Of a DNA stretch of 64,000 nt, positions 1-9,186 are shown one piece after another. Within the stretch, counting starts at the first letter, position 1; each line of letters starts with the position of its first letter. The notes beneath the pieces were generated by a model that had not been told where the DNA came from, did no database searches, and was given only the letters and a program-made list of their open reading frames with translations. A program made the translations under genes and the position numbers. Source of the DNA: Streptomyces sp. T12 (GTDB lineage: Bacteria; Actinomycetota; Actinomycetes; Streptomycetales; Streptomycetaceae); assembly GCF_028736035.1 (NCBI RefSeq), contig NZ_CP117866.1, positions 3,720,001 through 3,784,000 of the forward strand. Reading direction: 5' to 3'.

Positions 1-276
1 GGCCCCGGCGGCGGCAGCAGCGTCAGCTCCGAGGTCACGGAGTGGGTGCAGAAGAACGGGACGGCGGTGAAGGAGAGCGAGTACAGCAGCACCTCGCAGT
101 CCTCCGACTCGAATTCCTCCTCGAACTCCTCCTCGTCTTCCTCCTCGTCCTCCTCGTCCTCCTCGTCTTCCTCCTCGTCCTCCTCGTCTTCCTCGTCTTC
201 CTCCTCGTCCTCCTCCCCCTCGTCCCAGAGCAACCAGTCGACCGTCTACCGCCTCGACCCGTCGGACGTCAGCTGA
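1..276 (+). CDS. C-terminus of a membrane glycosyltransferase-like protein (partial)
   Basis: The reading frame is open from the window edge and ends at TGA 274-276, so only the last ~91 residues are visible. Before the tail it reads SSEVTEWVQKNGTAVKESEY, then enters a serine-rich stretch with 30 consecutive serines, and finishes with STVYRLDPSDVS. The 'W..KNGT.V...EY' followed by '..YRLD' pattern resembles the extracytoplasmic end of large actinobacterial multi-spanning glycosyltransferases (GT39/ArnT-like). That assignment is from memory and weak, because the catalytic and membrane parts lie outside the window. The serine tail is probably a flexible extracellular linker. A strong hairpin terminator follows 20 bases downstream. 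Confidence 0.5.
   Translation, partial: GPGGGSSVSSEVTEWVQKNGTAVKESEYSSTSQSSDSNSSSNSSSSSSSSSSSSSSSSSSSSSSSSSSSSSSPSSQSNQSTVYRLDPSDVS
127..216 (+). repeat. Serine-codon microsatellite (30 Ser codons)
   Basis: Thirty consecutive serine codons made almost only of TCC and TCG/TCT in a tcctcg-type pattern. The tract is in frame within the partial gene above. Such hexanucleotide runs are prone to slippage, but length changes in multiples of three bases would keep the frame. Confidence 0.9.
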
Positions 277-296
277 CCCCGACCCGCTCCACGCTC

Positions 297-328
297 AACG
301 GCCCCCGGCACACAGCCGGGGGCCGTTT
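297..328 (+). terminator. Rho-independent-type terminator
   Basis: Inverted repeat with arms acggcccccggc (298-309) and gccgggggccgt (314-325) around a short loop, followed by a short T run. It lies just after the stop of the partial gene. Confidence 0.8.
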
Positions 329-472
329 CGGCATGTCAACTCGCGTAGACAAGCCCCGTTTTGCCGTTTCCCGTCACCCAATAGACACGTGCAAGCTCTC
401 GACACGCCCGCATGTCCATGCCACTCTCCCGTTTGCCGCCTCCATTCAACCCGCGTAGATGGGACACCCCAC

Positions 473-1276
473 ATGCTGGCGACACGCATACGCCCCCGCT
501 GGAAGACAGTGGCGCTGACGACGGCCGCCGTCCTGGTCGGCCTCACCCCGGCGCTGACGGCGACCCCGGCCGCGGCGACAACGACGGCGTACGACGACAC
601 GTACTACGCCGACGCGATCGGCAAGTCCGGCACGGCCCTGAAGGACTCGCTGCACACGATCATCAGCGACCAGACGAAGATCTCGTACTCCGCCGTCTGG
701 AACGCGCTGAAGACCGCCGACCAGGACCCGAACAACAGCAGCAACGTGCTCCTGCTGTACAGCGGTGTCTCGCGCAGCAAGTCCCTCAACGGCGGCGACG
801 TCGGCGACTGGAACCGCGAGCACACCTGGGCCAAGTCCCACGGCGACTTCGGCGAGGTGACCGGCCCCGGCACCGACCTGCACCACCTGCGCGCCTGCGA
901 CGTGACGATCAACAGCACCCGCGGCAACCTGGACTTCGACAACGGCGGCAGCGCCGTCACCAACGGCGGCGGCAGCACCGTCGACTCCGACTCCTTCGCG
1001 CCGCGCGCCGCCGACCGGGGCGACGTGGCCCGCATGATCCTCTACATGGCCGTGCGCTACGAGGGCGACGACGGCTTCGCCGACCTGGAGCCCAACGAGA
1101 GGGTCGGCAACGGCTCCGCCCCCTACATGGGCAAGCTCTCCGTCCTCAAGGCGTGGAACGAGGCGGACCCGCCGAGCGCCTTCGAGGAGCGCCGCAACCA
1201 GGTCATCTACGACACCTACCAGCACAACCGCAACCCGTTCATCGACCACCCGGAGTGGGTCGAGGCGATCTGGTAG
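473..1276 (+). CDS. Secreted endonuclease I family nuclease
   Basis: A 267-residue extracellular nuclease of the endonuclease I (EndA/Vvn-like) family, which cleaves DNA non-specifically with a beta-beta-alpha metal site. Start ATG 473 is chosen because it gives a clean Sec signal peptide (positive MLATRIRPRWK, hydrophobic core, AAA-type cleavage near residue 36); upstream in-frame starts add a non-signal leader. The core shows the family pattern REHTWAKSHGDFG followed by GTDLHHLRACDVTINSTRGN; the His of DLHHLRA is the expected catalytic base and the downstream N..R positions match metal/phosphate contacts. It stands alone between two hairpin terminators, so it is probably monocistronic. Likely role: degrading extracellular DNA for nutrients. 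The family call is confident; the exact start is less so because no strong ribosome site is visible. Confidence 0.85.
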   Translation: MLATRIRPRWKTVALTTAAVLVGLTPALTATPAAATTTAYDDTYYADAIGKSGTALKDSLHTIISDQTKISYSAVWNALKTADQDPNNSSNVLLLYSGVSRSKSLNGGDVGDWNREHTWAKSHGDFGEVTGPGTDLHHLRACDVTINSTRGNLDFDNGGSAVTNGGGSTVDSDSFAPRAADRGDVARMILYMAVRYEGDDGFADLEPNERVGNGSAPYMGKLSVLKAWNEADPPSAFEERRNQVIYDTYQHNRNPFIDHPEWVEAIW

Positions 1277-1306
1277 GCGACCGGACCCCTGTTCAGCCGC
1301 CGTGGA

Positions 1307-1337
1307 CGCGCCAGGGGTCTCGTCGGCCCCTGGCGCG
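1307..1337 (+). terminator. Terminator after endonuclease gene
   Basis: Perfect 10-bp arms gcgccagggg (1308-1317) and cccctggcgc (1327-1336) with a 9-base loop, 31 bases after the nuclease stop. Confidence 0.75.
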
Positions 1338-1395
1338 CTCTGTACCACCTGTGCAGCGGAGTGACCTGCGCCGATCCGATGCTGTTGACCCGGCT

Positions 1396-1623
1396 ATGAA
1401 GAAGATCAGCGCGCTCGCCGCGTTCACCATGGCAGCCCTCGTACTCGCCACCCCGGCCCACGCCGACGACGGCGACCGGGGCCGTATCAACATCGCCGGC
1501 TACTCCACCGCCGACCTCTGCCGACAGGCGCTCGCACTCATCCCGGCAGCCGCACCGTGGACCGGCACCGCGGTGGACGACGCCTGCTACAACCGCGACC
1601 ACGTCGACGACACGCGCGGCTAG
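1396..1623 (+). CDS. Small secreted hypothetical protein
   Basis: A 75-residue protein beginning MKKISALAAFTMAALVLA with a typical Sec signal peptide cut after AHA (about residue 24). The mature part is ~50 residues with two cysteines (DLCRQA and DDACYN), which could form one disulfide. No recognisable domain. Its high third-position GC matches its neighbours, which supports it being coding. It is tail-to-tail with the TPP enzyme gene, separated by 12 bases. Function unknown; small exported peptides of this type are frequent in Streptomyces. Confidence 0.6.
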   Translation: MKKISALAAFTMAALVLATPAHADDGDRGRINIAGYSTADLCRQALALIPAAAPWTGTAVDDACYNRDHVDDTRG

Positions 1624-1635
1624 GCCGCTGAGGCC

Positions 1636-3324
1636 TCACACCGGGAGGTGCGTCGGCGCGAACATCCGCAGCACCGCCGGGAGTACGACCACTGAGGGGC
1701 CCGGCTCGGACAGCGCCTTCGCCAGGTCGGCCTCCAGCGTCTCCGGGGTCGTACGGACCCCGGGGACACCGAAGGACTCCGCCAGCGCCACGTAGTCCGG
1801 TCGCGTCAGCTCGGTCGCCGTCGCCTCGCCGAACGCGTCCGTCATGTACTCGCGCAGGATGCCGTAGCCGCCGTCGTCGACGATGAGCCAGGTGACGTTC
1901 AGGTCGTACTGGCGTGCCGTCGCGAGCTCGGCGATCGAGTACAGCGCCCCTCCGTCACCGGAGACCGCCAGCACCGGCCGGGCCGGATCCGCGGCCGCCG
2001 CGCCGAGGGCTGCCGGGAAGCCGTAGCCGAGGCCGCCGGCGCCCTGGGCGGAGTGCATGTGGTTGGGACCCTTGGCATCGAAGGCCGACCAGGCCCAGTA
2101 CGCGAGGATCGTCATGTCCCAGAAGGACGGGGAGTCGGCGGGCAGGGCACGGCGTACGGACGCCAACACCCCCTGTTCCAGGGTGAGTTCCTGGGCGGCG
2201 ATGCGGTCGGCGACCTTCGCGAGGACCTCGCGGACGCGCTCCGGCGCCGACGTATCCGCCCGCTCCGTCACCGTCTCCAGCAGCGCCTGCAGGGCAAGGC
2301 GCGCGTCCGCGTGGATGCCCAGCGCCGGGTGGTTGGACTCCAGCTTGCCGAGGTCGGCCTCGATCTGGATGACCCGGCCCCGCGGCTTGAACGTGTGGTA
2401 GTTCGAGGAGAGTTCGCCCAGGCCCGAGCCGACGACGAGGAGTACGTCGGCGTCCTCCAGGAAGTCCGTGGTGTGCCTGTCCTCGATCCAGGACTGGAGG
2501 GACAGCGGGTGCTTCCAGGGGAACGCCCCCTTGCCGCCGGGGGTCGTGACGACCGGTGCCTGCAGCATCTGCGCCAGCTGCTTCAGCTTGCCCGACGCGT
2601 CCGCCCGTACCACTCCCCCGCCCGCGATGATCGCCGGGCGGGCGGCTCGCGACAGCAGGTCGGCCGCCACCGCCGTCAGTTCGGGGCGCGGCGGCAGCTC
2701 CTCGGGGAAGGCGTCGCCGCCCGTCACCACCGGGATCGACGTCTCGGCCAGCAGCACGTCCTGCGGGATCTCCACCCACACCGGGCCGTGCGGGGCCGTC
2801 AGCGCCGACTTCCAGGCGGCCTCGATGGCGGACGGGATCTGCGACTGGGTGCGGACCGTGTGGACCGACTTCACCACGCCCCTGAACGAGGCCGCCTGGT
2901 CCGGGAGTTCGTGCAGATACCCATGCCTTCCGCCCCCCAGTCCCGCCGTCGGGATCTGGCTGCTGATCGCCAGCACGGGGGCCGACGCCGCGGCCGCCTC
3001 CTGCAGCGCGGCCAGGGACGTCAGCGCCCCCGGGCCCGTCGACAGCAGCAGCGGGGCCGCCTCGCCCGTGATCCGGCCGTACGCGTCCGCCGCGAACCCG
3101 GCGTTGTTCTCCACCCGCAGCCCGAGGTACCGCAGGTCGGAACGCCGTAGCGCGTCGAACATGCCCAGCGCGTGCTGGCCGGGCAGCCCGAAGACCGTCG
3201 TCGCGCCGAGCCCGGCCAGCGTCTCCACGACCAGGTCTCCGCCGTTGCGGCCGGCGGGAGGATTCAGAGCGGCTGCAATCTGCGCCTCCGTCGGGCGGAG
3301 TACCAGGTCGTGGTCGTGGGTCAC
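1636..3324 (-). CDS. Thiamine-pyrophosphate-dependent decarboxylase/synthase family enzyme
   Basis: A 562-residue enzyme with the three-domain layout of acetolactate synthase, benzoylformate decarboxylase and related ThDP enzymes. The N-terminal PYR domain has the activating Glu in [16 protein letters not shown], the middle domain binds nucleotide or is structural, and the C-terminal PP domain has [15 protein letters not shown] ending VDDGGYG. The usual second Asn of the GDG...NN metal motif is Asp here. The start is GTG 3324, overlapping the agmatinase stop in a GTGA junction, so the two are translationally coupled. Given the coupling to a ureohydrolase and a permease, it probably acts on a 2-oxo acid or aldehyde formed in the same catabolic route. 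The substrate cannot be read from sequence, and biosynthetic acetolactate synthase is unlikely because no regulatory subunit is adjacent. Confidence 0.75.
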   Translation of the reverse strand: MTHDHDLVLRPTEAQIAAALNPPAGRNGGDLVVETLAGLGATTVFGLPGQHALGMFDALRRSDLRYLGLRVENNAGFAADAYGRITGEAAPLLLSTGPGALTSLAALQEAAAASAPVLAISSQIPTAGLGGGRHGYLHELPDQAASFRGVVKSVHTVRTQSQIPSAIEAAWKSALTAPHGPVWVEIPQDVLLAETSIPVVTGGDAFPEELPPRPELTAVAADLLSRAARPAIIAGGGVVRADASGKLKQLAQMLQAPVVTTPGGKGAFPWKHPLSLQSWIEDRHTTDFLEDADVLLVVGSGLGELSSNYHTFKPRGRVIQIEADLGKLESNHPALGIHADARLALQALLETVTERADTSAPERVREVLAKVADRIAAQELTLEQGVLASVRRALPADSPSFWDMTILAYWAWSAFDAKGPNHMHSAQGAGGLGYGFPAALGAAAADPARPVLAVSGDGGALYSIAELATARQYDLNVTWLIVDDGGYGILREYMTDAFGEATATELTRPDYVALAESFGVPGVRTTPETLEADLAKALSEPGPSVVVLPAVLRMFAPTHLPV

Positions 3325-4301
3325 TTGCCTTCGTTCTCCTCACGGGCCGCCGCGATCTGGCGGGACATGATCGTGGTCAGTTCGTACGCCGTGTGGGACG
3401 CGGCCACCGACGTGATCTCGGCGTGATCGTACGCGGGCGCCACCTCGACGACGTCCGCGGAGACCAGGTTGCAGGAGGCCAGGCCCCGCAGGATCTCCAG
3501 CAGCTCGCGCGAGGTCATGCCGCCCGCCTCGGGGGTGCCGGTGCCGGGGGCGTGCGCCGGGTCGAGGCAGTCGATGTCGATGGAGATGTAGAGGGGCCGG
3601 TCGCCGATGCGCTGGCGCAGCTGGTCGGCGACCTCGTCGGCGCCGCGCCGGTAGACGTCCGCCGACGTGACGATGCCGAAGCCCATCTTCTCGTCGTCGG
3701 TCAGATCCTGCTTGCCGTACAGCGGGCCGCGGATGCCGACGTGGGAGAGCGCCTCGGTGTCGAGGATGCCCTCCTCGACCGCGCGCCGGAAGGGCGTGCC
3801 GTGGGTGTACTCCGCGCCGAAGTACGTGTCCCAGGTGTCGAGGTGGGCGTCGAAGTGGAGCAGGGCGACCGGGCCGTGCTTCTTCGCCACCGAGCGCAGC
3901 AGCGGGAGCGCGATGGTGTGGTCGCCGCCCAGGGTCATCAGGCGGGCGCCGGTGCCGAGCAGCTCGTCGGCGGCGGCCTCGACGGTCTCGACGGCCTCGT
4001 TGATGTTGAACGGGTTGACCGCGATGTCGCCGCCGTCCGCCACCTGCGCCAGCGCGAAGGGCGAGGCGTCCTGTGCCGGGTTGTACGGGCGCAGCAGCCT
4101 GGAGGCCTCGCGGATCGCGTTGCCACCGAAGCGGGCGCCGGGCCGGTACGAGACGCCCGAGTCGAACGGCACGCCGACCACGGCCACGTCGGCGCGGCCG
4201 ACCTCGTCGAGGCGGGGCAGCCGGGCGAAGGTGGCGGGTCCGGCGTACCGCGGGATGCGGGAGGAGTCGACGGGGCCGCGGGGCGTCTCGTTGCCAGTCA
4301 T
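3321..4301 (-). CDS. speB: Agmatinase-family ureohydrolase (agmatinase or guanidinobutyrase)
   Basis: A 326-residue binuclear manganese ureohydrolase that removes urea from a guanidino substrate. All metal-binding blocks are present: [25 protein letters not shown] and [19 protein letters not shown], with the HGTPFRRA loop typical of agmatinase-like rather than arginase-like members. Length matches the family. It is the middle gene of a leftward group: the SSS permease lies 54 bases upstream and the TPP enzyme overlaps its stop by 4 bases. A coupled permease and a PucR-type activator nearby suggest use of an external guanidino or purine-related compound as a nitrogen source. Guanidinobutyrase activity is as likely as agmatinase, so the symbol is provisional. 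Confidence 0.8.
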   Translation of the reverse strand: MTGNETPRGPVDSSRIPRYAGPATFARLPRLDEVGRADVAVVGVPFDSGVSYRPGARFGGNAIREASRLLRPYNPAQDASPFALAQVADGGDIAVNPFNINEAVETVEAAADELLGTGARLMTLGGDHTIALPLLRSVAKKHGPVALLHFDAHLDTWDTYFGAEYTHGTPFRRAVEEGILDTEALSHVGIRGPLYGKQDLTDDEKMGFGIVTSADVYRRGADEVADQLRQRIGDRPLYISIDIDCLDPAHAPGTGTPEAGGMTSRELLEILRGLASCNLVSADVVEVAPAYDHAEITSVAASHTAYELTTIMSRQIAAAREENEGK

Positions 4302-4355
4302 CGTGAAATGCCTTCTTTCCTACGCTTCGTCGCGTATGTACTTCTGCCTGTGACT

Positions 4356-5828
4356 CTACTGGGGAGCCGGCACCGGTTCGGACACGAGTTCGGGATCCCG
4401 CCCGGCGAGGCGCTCACGCCAGGCGGCGAGTACGGCCGCGTCCGTCGGCCTCGTCATCAAGGAGACGGCGATGTAGGCGGCGAGGGAAGACAGCAGGCCG
4501 TAGTAGACGGGTTCGTTGGCGAGAATGCCGTGGGTCGCCATCAGGGTGATCACCGTCACGCCACCGACGACGACCGAGGCCAGCGCGCCGTGCACCGTCC
4601 CGCGCCGCCACAGCAGCCCGCCCAGGATCGGCACGAGCAGTCCGCCGACGAGGAGGTTGTAGGCGACGGTCAGCGCCTCGACCACGTTGTTGAGCGCGAT
4701 CGCGGTGCCGATGACGGCGAGGCCCATGAGGAGGATGAAGGCACGGTTGCCCTTCACCTCGTCGTGCGCGGCGTCGTGCGTGTCTTCCGTACGGCGGACC
4801 GCACCCCGCAACCGCGACCAGATGTCGTTGTTGGCGACGGTCGCGCAGGCGATGAGGGCGCCGGAGGAGGTGGACATCACGGCGGCGAGGGCGGCGGCGA
4901 GCACCAACCCCCGTATGCCGACCGGGAGTTCGTCCTTGACGATGGTCGCGAACGCGTCGTCCGGGCTGCTGAGCTTGGGGTACAGCACCTTCGCCGCGGT
5001 ACCGATGACGGCGCCGGCGAGGGCGTAGGCGAGACAGTAGGTGCCGGCGACGGTGCCGCCCCACTTGGCGGTCCTGTCGCTGCGGGCGGTGAAGACGCGC
5101 TGCCAGATGTCCTGCCCGATGAGCATGCCGAAGGTGTAGATCAGGACATAGGTGAAGATCGTCTCGCCACCGATGCCCAGCGGGTCGAAGTACTCGGTCG
5201 GCAGCTGCGCCTTCATCTCGCTGAACCCGCCCGCCTTGACGACGGCGATGGGCAGCAGGAGTAGCAGCACCCCGACCGTCTTCACCACGAACTGCACCAT
5301 GTCGGTCAGGGTGATCGACCACATGCCGCCGAGCGTCGAGTAGGCGACGACGATCGAGCCGCCGAGGACGATCGCGAGCGTCCGGTTCATGTCGAACAGG
5401 ACGTCGAAGATCGTGGCGTACGCGATGGTCGACGTGACCGCGAGCATCAGCGTGTACGCCCACATGACGACACCGGAGATGACGCCGGCCCGGCCGCCGT
5501 AGCGCAGGTCGAGCATCTCGGAGACGGTGTAGACCTTCAGGCGGGCGATGCGGGCGGAGAAGAAGACGGAGAGCGCGAGCAGCCCGAGGCCGATGGTGAA
5601 CACCATCCAGGCGCCGGAGAGCCCGTACTGGTAGCCGAGTCCCACCCCACCGATGGTGGACGCGCCGCCGAGGACGATCGCGGCCATGGTGCCGGAGTAC
5701 ATGGCCGGCCCGAGCCGGCGCCCGGCCACCAGGAATTCGCTCTTGGACTTGGCGCGGCGCATGCCCCACCAGCCCATGGCCAGCATGCCGGCCAGATAGA
5801 CGACGATCACTGTGTAGTCGACGGCCAC
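4356..5828 (-). CDS. Sodium:solute symporter (SSS family) permease
   Basis: A 490-residue integral membrane protein with about 13 hydrophobic segments. It opens DYTVIVVYLAGMLAMGWWG and carries the SSS patterns in GRRLGPAMYSGTMAA and GGASTIGGVGLGYQYG. It would import an organic solute with Na+. Starting at 5828, it is the first gene of the leftward ureohydrolase/TPP-enzyme group and is divergent from the PucR regulator, with 131 bases between the two starts. The context suggests uptake of the substrate metabolised by the two enzymes. Substrate specificity within SSS proteins is not predictable from these motifs. Confidence 0.85.
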   Translation of the reverse strand: MAVDYTVIVVYLAGMLAMGWWGMRRAKSKSEFLVAGRRLGPAMYSGTMAAIVLGGASTIGGVGLGYQYGLSGAWMVFTIGLGLLALSVFFSARIARLKVYTVSEMLDLRYGGRAGVISGVVMWAYTLMLAVTSTIAYATIFDVLFDMNRTLAIVLGGSIVVAYSTLGGMWSITLTDMVQFVVKTVGVLLLLLPIAVVKAGGFSEMKAQLPTEYFDPLGIGGETIFTYVLIYTFGMLIGQDIWQRVFTARSDRTAKWGGTVAGTYCLAYALAGAVIGTAAKVLYPKLSSPDDAFATIVKDELPVGIRGLVLAAALAAVMSTSSGALIACATVANNDIWSRLRGAVRRTEDTHDAAHDEVKGNRAFILLMGLAVIGTAIALNNVVEALTVAYNLLVGGLLVPILGGLLWRRGTVHGALASVVVGGVTVITLMATHGILANEPVYYGLLSSLAAYIAVSLMTRPTDAAVLAAWRERLAGRDPELVSEPVPAPQ

Positions 5829-5959
5829 GGGGGGACCTCCCTCAATCGAACGCTCGAAGTCGCCGGGGGGTGACAGACGTCGACACTAGGTGGCCGGAAA
5901 GCGACTGCGAAGTGTACGTTTCATCCATCCACGGTTGCGTGACTGGAGGAAACATCCAT

Positions 5960-7462
5960 ATGCCGGACCCGGCCGTTCCGCCCACTCCACCCGTACCGCT
6001 CTCGGCGCTCCTGGCCCGCGAGGACCTGGGCCTGCGCCAGATCGCCGGCCCGACGGACGCGGACGCGGACGGGCACGGAGACGGGAACGGGGACACGGGC
6101 ACGGTCATCCACTGGGCGCACACCTCGGAAATGGCCGATCCGTATCCGTATCTGCTGGGCGGCGAGCTGCTGCTGACGGCCGGGGTGCACATCCCGGAGG
6201 CGGCGGGGTCGGGGACCTACTTCGACGACTACGTGTCGAGGATCGTGGCGGCGGGCGGCGCCGCGCTCGGCTTCGGGCTCGCCCCCGTGCACGACACGGT
6301 GCCGCGCGCCCTGGTGGCGGCGTGCGACGCGTACGGCCTCCCGCTTCTGGAGGTCCCGCCCCGGACGACCTTCTCGGGCGTGGCCCGCGCGGTCTGGCAG
6401 CTCATGGCCCAGGCCCGCCACGCCGAACTGCGCCGCGTGACGGAGGCCCAGCAGAGCCTGGCGGCGGCGGCCTCCCGCCCGGATCCAGTACGGGCGGTCC
6501 TGCGGCAGCTGGCCCAGCGGGTGGGGGGCCGGGCGGTGCTGTACGGGCCGGAGGGGGCGGTGGTCGCGGCGGCGGGGCGGGGGCCGGAGGAGGCGGTGAG
6601 CGGGGCGCTGGCCGAGCTCGCGGTGGTCGTACGTCCCTCGGGCCCGGGAACGCCCACCTCCGCGACCGACGCCATCGCCGGCACCCACCTCGCCACCTAC
6701 GCTCTCGGCACCGGCCAGGGCTTCGTCCTCGGCGTCGCCGCCCCGCACCGCGACCCCGGTGACCACACCATCGCCTCCGTCGCCGCCGTACTCCTCTCCC
6801 TCCTCACCGGCGAGCACCAGAGCGGCTCGGGGGCGGCCCGCTCGTCGGCGCTCGTACGGCTGCTGCTGGGCGCCGAGCCGCATGCGGTGGCCCCGCTGCT
6901 GGGCGGCGACCGGTGGCTCGTGGTCCACGGCCGCCCCGACACCCAGCCCTGCGATCCGGTCGCGGCCTCGGCGCTGGGCGCGGCGCTCGGCTCCCCGCTG
7001 GTCGACCTGGCGCGGGACGCCGTACGCGTCCTCGTCCCGGCGGACCGCGAACCGTCCCCGCAGCCCGGCTGGACCCTGGGCGTCAGCGCCCCCGCGCCCC
7101 CGCACGACTGGCCGGCGGCCGACACCCAGGCGGCCCGGGCCCTGTCCCGGGCGAGGGCCACCCGCACGCCCCTGTTCCGGCACGGCACGCACCGCCCGGC
7201 CCTGACGGACCTGCTCTCCCCCGGCGAGGCGCAGGCCCACGCCCGCACCCTCCTCACGCCCCTCACCACGCCCCTCACCGAGACCCTGCGCACCTGGCTC
7301 TCCCTGCACGGCAGCTGGGACCGCACGGCCGTCGCCCTGTCCGTCCACCGCAACACCGTCCGGCAACGGATCGCCCGCTGCGCGGCGCTTCTCGACACGG
7401 ACCTGGACGACCCGGACGTACGCATGGAGTTGTGGTTCGCCCTGCGCCACAGCGAACGGTGA
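5960..7462 (+). CDS. PucR-family transcriptional regulator
   Basis: A 500-residue regulator. The N-terminal half matches the purine-catabolism PucR sensing domain (start PVPLSALLAREDLGLRQIAG, then HTSEMADPYPYLLGGELLLT). The C-terminal end is the PucR helix-turn-helix (SWDRTAVALSVHRNTVRQR) in the usual final ~60 residues. ATG 5960 is preferred over the upstream in-frame start at 5870 because GGAGGA (5945-5950) lies 9 bases before it and homology begins just after. It is divergent from the permease operon and is therefore its likely regulator, probably an activator responding to nitrogen supply. The low-complexity DADADGHGDGNGDTG insertion (residues ~25-40) is a lineage-specific linker. Confidence 0.85.
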   Translation: MPDPAVPPTPPVPLSALLAREDLGLRQIAGPTDADADGHGDGNGDTGTVIHWAHTSEMADPYPYLLGGELLLTAGVHIPEAAGSGTYFDDYVSRIVAAGGAALGFGLAPVHDTVPRALVAACDAYGLPLLEVPPRTTFSGVARAVWQLMAQARHAELRRVTEAQQSLAAAASRPDPVRAVLRQLAQRVGGRAVLYGPEGAVVAAAGRGPEEAVSGALAELAVVVRPSGPGTPTSATDAIAGTHLATYALGTGQGFVLGVAAPHRDPGDHTIASVAAVLLSLLTGEHQSGSGAARSSALVRLLLGAEPHAVAPLLGGDRWLVVHGRPDTQPCDPVAASALGAALGSPLVDLARDAVRVLVPADREPSPQPGWTLGVSAPAPPHDWPAADTQAARALSRARATRTPLFRHGTHRPALTDLLSPGEAQAHARTLLTPLTTPLTETLRTWLSLHGSWDRTAVALSVHRNTVRQRIARCAALLDTDLDDPDVRMELWFALRHSER

Positions 7463-7522
7463 TCCAGACCGGCCGTGATCCACACCGGCCGTGATCCACA
7501 CCGAGCGGTCATCCGCACAGTG
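7459..7522 (+). repeat. Four tandem 16-bp units downstream of the pucR-type gene
   Basis: Units start at 7459, 7475, 7491 and 7507. The first three share gtgatccacaccggcc with one to three changes; the fourth is a degenerate copy. The first unit contains the PucR stop codon and the array ends 54 bases before the next start. It could be an iterated protein-binding site in the leader of the phosphatase-like gene, or simple tandem duplication. Confidence 0.75.
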
Positions 7523-7576
7523 ACCCGCGTCGCACGCGCACGGGACACGGGCGTTGCGACAGTTGTCTGCCTCACA

Positions 7577-8377
7577 ATGGGGACCATGCCGATACCCGGG
7601 ACACCCAGCCGCGCCGAGCTCGTCGACCACCTCGTCAGAACCCGTATCGCGGGTGACGTCGCCACTCCCCGCGAGAACAACCTCTCCCACTACCGCAAGC
7701 TGGCGAACGGCGACCGCCATTACTGGCTCGGCCTGGAACTCGGCGACCGCTGGACCGACGAGCAGGACGTCCTCGCGGTGATGGCGGAGCGCGTCGGGGT
7801 GAACGACGACGCCGAGCACCGCCACGGCCAGGACACCATCGACCCCGAGCTGACGGTGGCCGCGCTGGAGCGCATGGCGGCTCGCCTGCGCAAGGCGGCC
7901 GACGGCCAGCAGCGGGTGCTGTTCGCGACCGGCCACCCGGGCGGCCTGCTGGACGTCCACCGCGCGACGGCGGCGGCCCTGCGCGCGGCGGGCTGCGAGA
8001 TCGTCGTCATCCCGGAGGGCCTGCAGACGGACGAGGGCTACGTCATGCAGTTCGCCGACGTGGCGGTCCTGGAACACGGCGCCACCCTCTGGCACACCCA
8101 CTCCGGCGAGCCGATGAAGGCCATCCTGACGGGACTTGAGCGCGAGGGCCGTCCGCTGCCGGACCTGGTCGTCGCGGACCACGGGTGGGCGGGGTACGCC
8201 GGCCGGCACGGGGTGGACTCCGTCGGTTACGCCGACTGCAACGACCCGGCGCTCTTCCTCGCGGAGGCGGAGGGGACCGTGCAGGTGGTGGTGCCGCTGG
8301 ACGACCACGTCGTCAGCCCGCGCTTCTACGACCCGATGACGGCGTTCCTGCTGGCGGAGGCGGGCCTGGTCGAGTAG
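7577..8377 (+). CDS. Conserved actinobacterial phosphatase-like protein
   Basis: A 266-residue soluble protein beginning MGTMPIPGTPSRAELVDHL. It contains RVLFATGHPGGLLDVH, a conserved H..G block, and later LVVADHGWAGYAGRHG and NDPALFLAEAEG. These patterns belong to a family annotated in actinobacteria as 'phosphatase'; I recall it as a stand-alone Pfam family, but the activity is not well established. Starts at 7577 and 7586 are both possible (ATGGGGACCATG); 7577 is kept as the longer conserved form. It follows the 16-bp tandem array and has its own leader. No membrane segments or signal peptide. Confidence 0.6.
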   Translation: MGTMPIPGTPSRAELVDHLVRTRIAGDVATPRENNLSHYRKLANGDRHYWLGLELGDRWTDEQDVLAVMAERVGVNDDAEHRHGQDTIDPELTVAALERMAARLRKAADGQQRVLFATGHPGGLLDVHRATAAALRAAGCEIVVIPEGLQTDEGYVMQFADVAVLEHGATLWHTHSGEPMKAILTGLEREGRPLPDLVVADHGWAGYAGRHGVDSVGYADCNDPALFLAEAEGTVQVVVPLDDHVVSPRFYDPMTAFLLAEAGLVE

Positions 8378-8438
8378 GTGGCCCGGAGTCGGCCCCTCCC
8401 CTGCTCCTCACGCCGCCTTTAGGTCAAGACTTCGTAAA

Positions 8439-9143
8439 GTGGCACGCGTGATCATCGCTGCCGTGTCCGAAGCGCCTGTCGGCGGAGTCGCAGGCTGGGC
8501 CGCCGACCTGATGGAGAAGCTGGGCGGGCCGGGCGCCGGACTGGCCATCGCCCTGGAGAACCTCTTCCCGCCACTGCCCAGCGAGGTGATCCTGCCGCTG
8601 GCCGGGTTCACGGCGAGCCAGGGCCGGATGGCCGTCGCCGCCGCCGTCGCCTGGACGACAGCGGGTTCGCTGGCGGGCGCACTCGCCCTGTACCTGCTCG
8701 GCGCGCTCTTCGGCCGCGACCGGCTGATCGCGGTGGCGGCGCGGCTGCCGCTGGTGAAGGTCGCCGACGTGGAACGCACCGAGGCGTGGTTCGTCCGGCA
8801 CGGCACCAAGGCCGTGTTCTTCGGCCGTTTCGTGCCCATCTTCCGCAGCCTGATCTCCATCCCGGCCGGAGTGGAACGCATGCGGCTGCCCGTGTTCCTC
8901 ACCCTCACCGCGACGGGCAGCCTCATCTGGAACACCGCCTTCATCGCCGCCGGCTACGCCCTCGGAGCCCGCTGGCACGAGGTCACCGACCTGGTGGGGC
9001 TCTACTCCAAGGTCATCCTGGCGGTCGTGGGCGCGGCGGCTCTCGGGTTCCTGGGAGTACGACTGACCCGGGCGCGGCGCGGGCAGCGCAAGCACCGGGT
9101 GCGGGGAGGGACGGGAGCCGAGGTGCGAGGCGAGCCGGGGTGA
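8439..9143 (+). CDS. DedA-family membrane protein
   Basis: A 234-residue polytopic membrane protein of the DedA/VTT family. Diagnostic blocks are ENLFPPLPSEVILPLAGF, the middle GRFVPIFRSLISIPAG (with the conserved R of 'F.R..P..R'), and a C-terminal hydrophobic hairpin. DedA proteins act in membrane homeostasis as lipid-carrier flippases or proton-dependent transporters. A GTG start at 8439 or 8448 is possible; neither has a strong ribosome site. It converges on tesB with 43 bases between the stops. Confidence 0.85.
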   Translation: MARVIIAAVSEAPVGGVAGWAADLMEKLGGPGAGLAIALENLFPPLPSEVILPLAGFTASQGRMAVAAAVAWTTAGSLAGALALYLLGALFGRDRLIAVAARLPLVKVADVERTEAWFVRHGTKAVFFGRFVPIFRSLISIPAGVERMRLPVFLTLTATGSLIWNTAFIAAGYALGARWHEVTDLVGLYSKVILAVVGAAALGFLGVRLTRARRGQRKHRVRGGTGAEVRGEPG

Positions 9144-9186
9144 CAGACCGGGGTGGCAGAGGGGAGGCGAGGTGACGGGTGAGCCG

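Noticed and set aside
7459..7522. CRISPR array
   Set aside because: Contiguous 16-bp units without spacers and no cas genes nearby.
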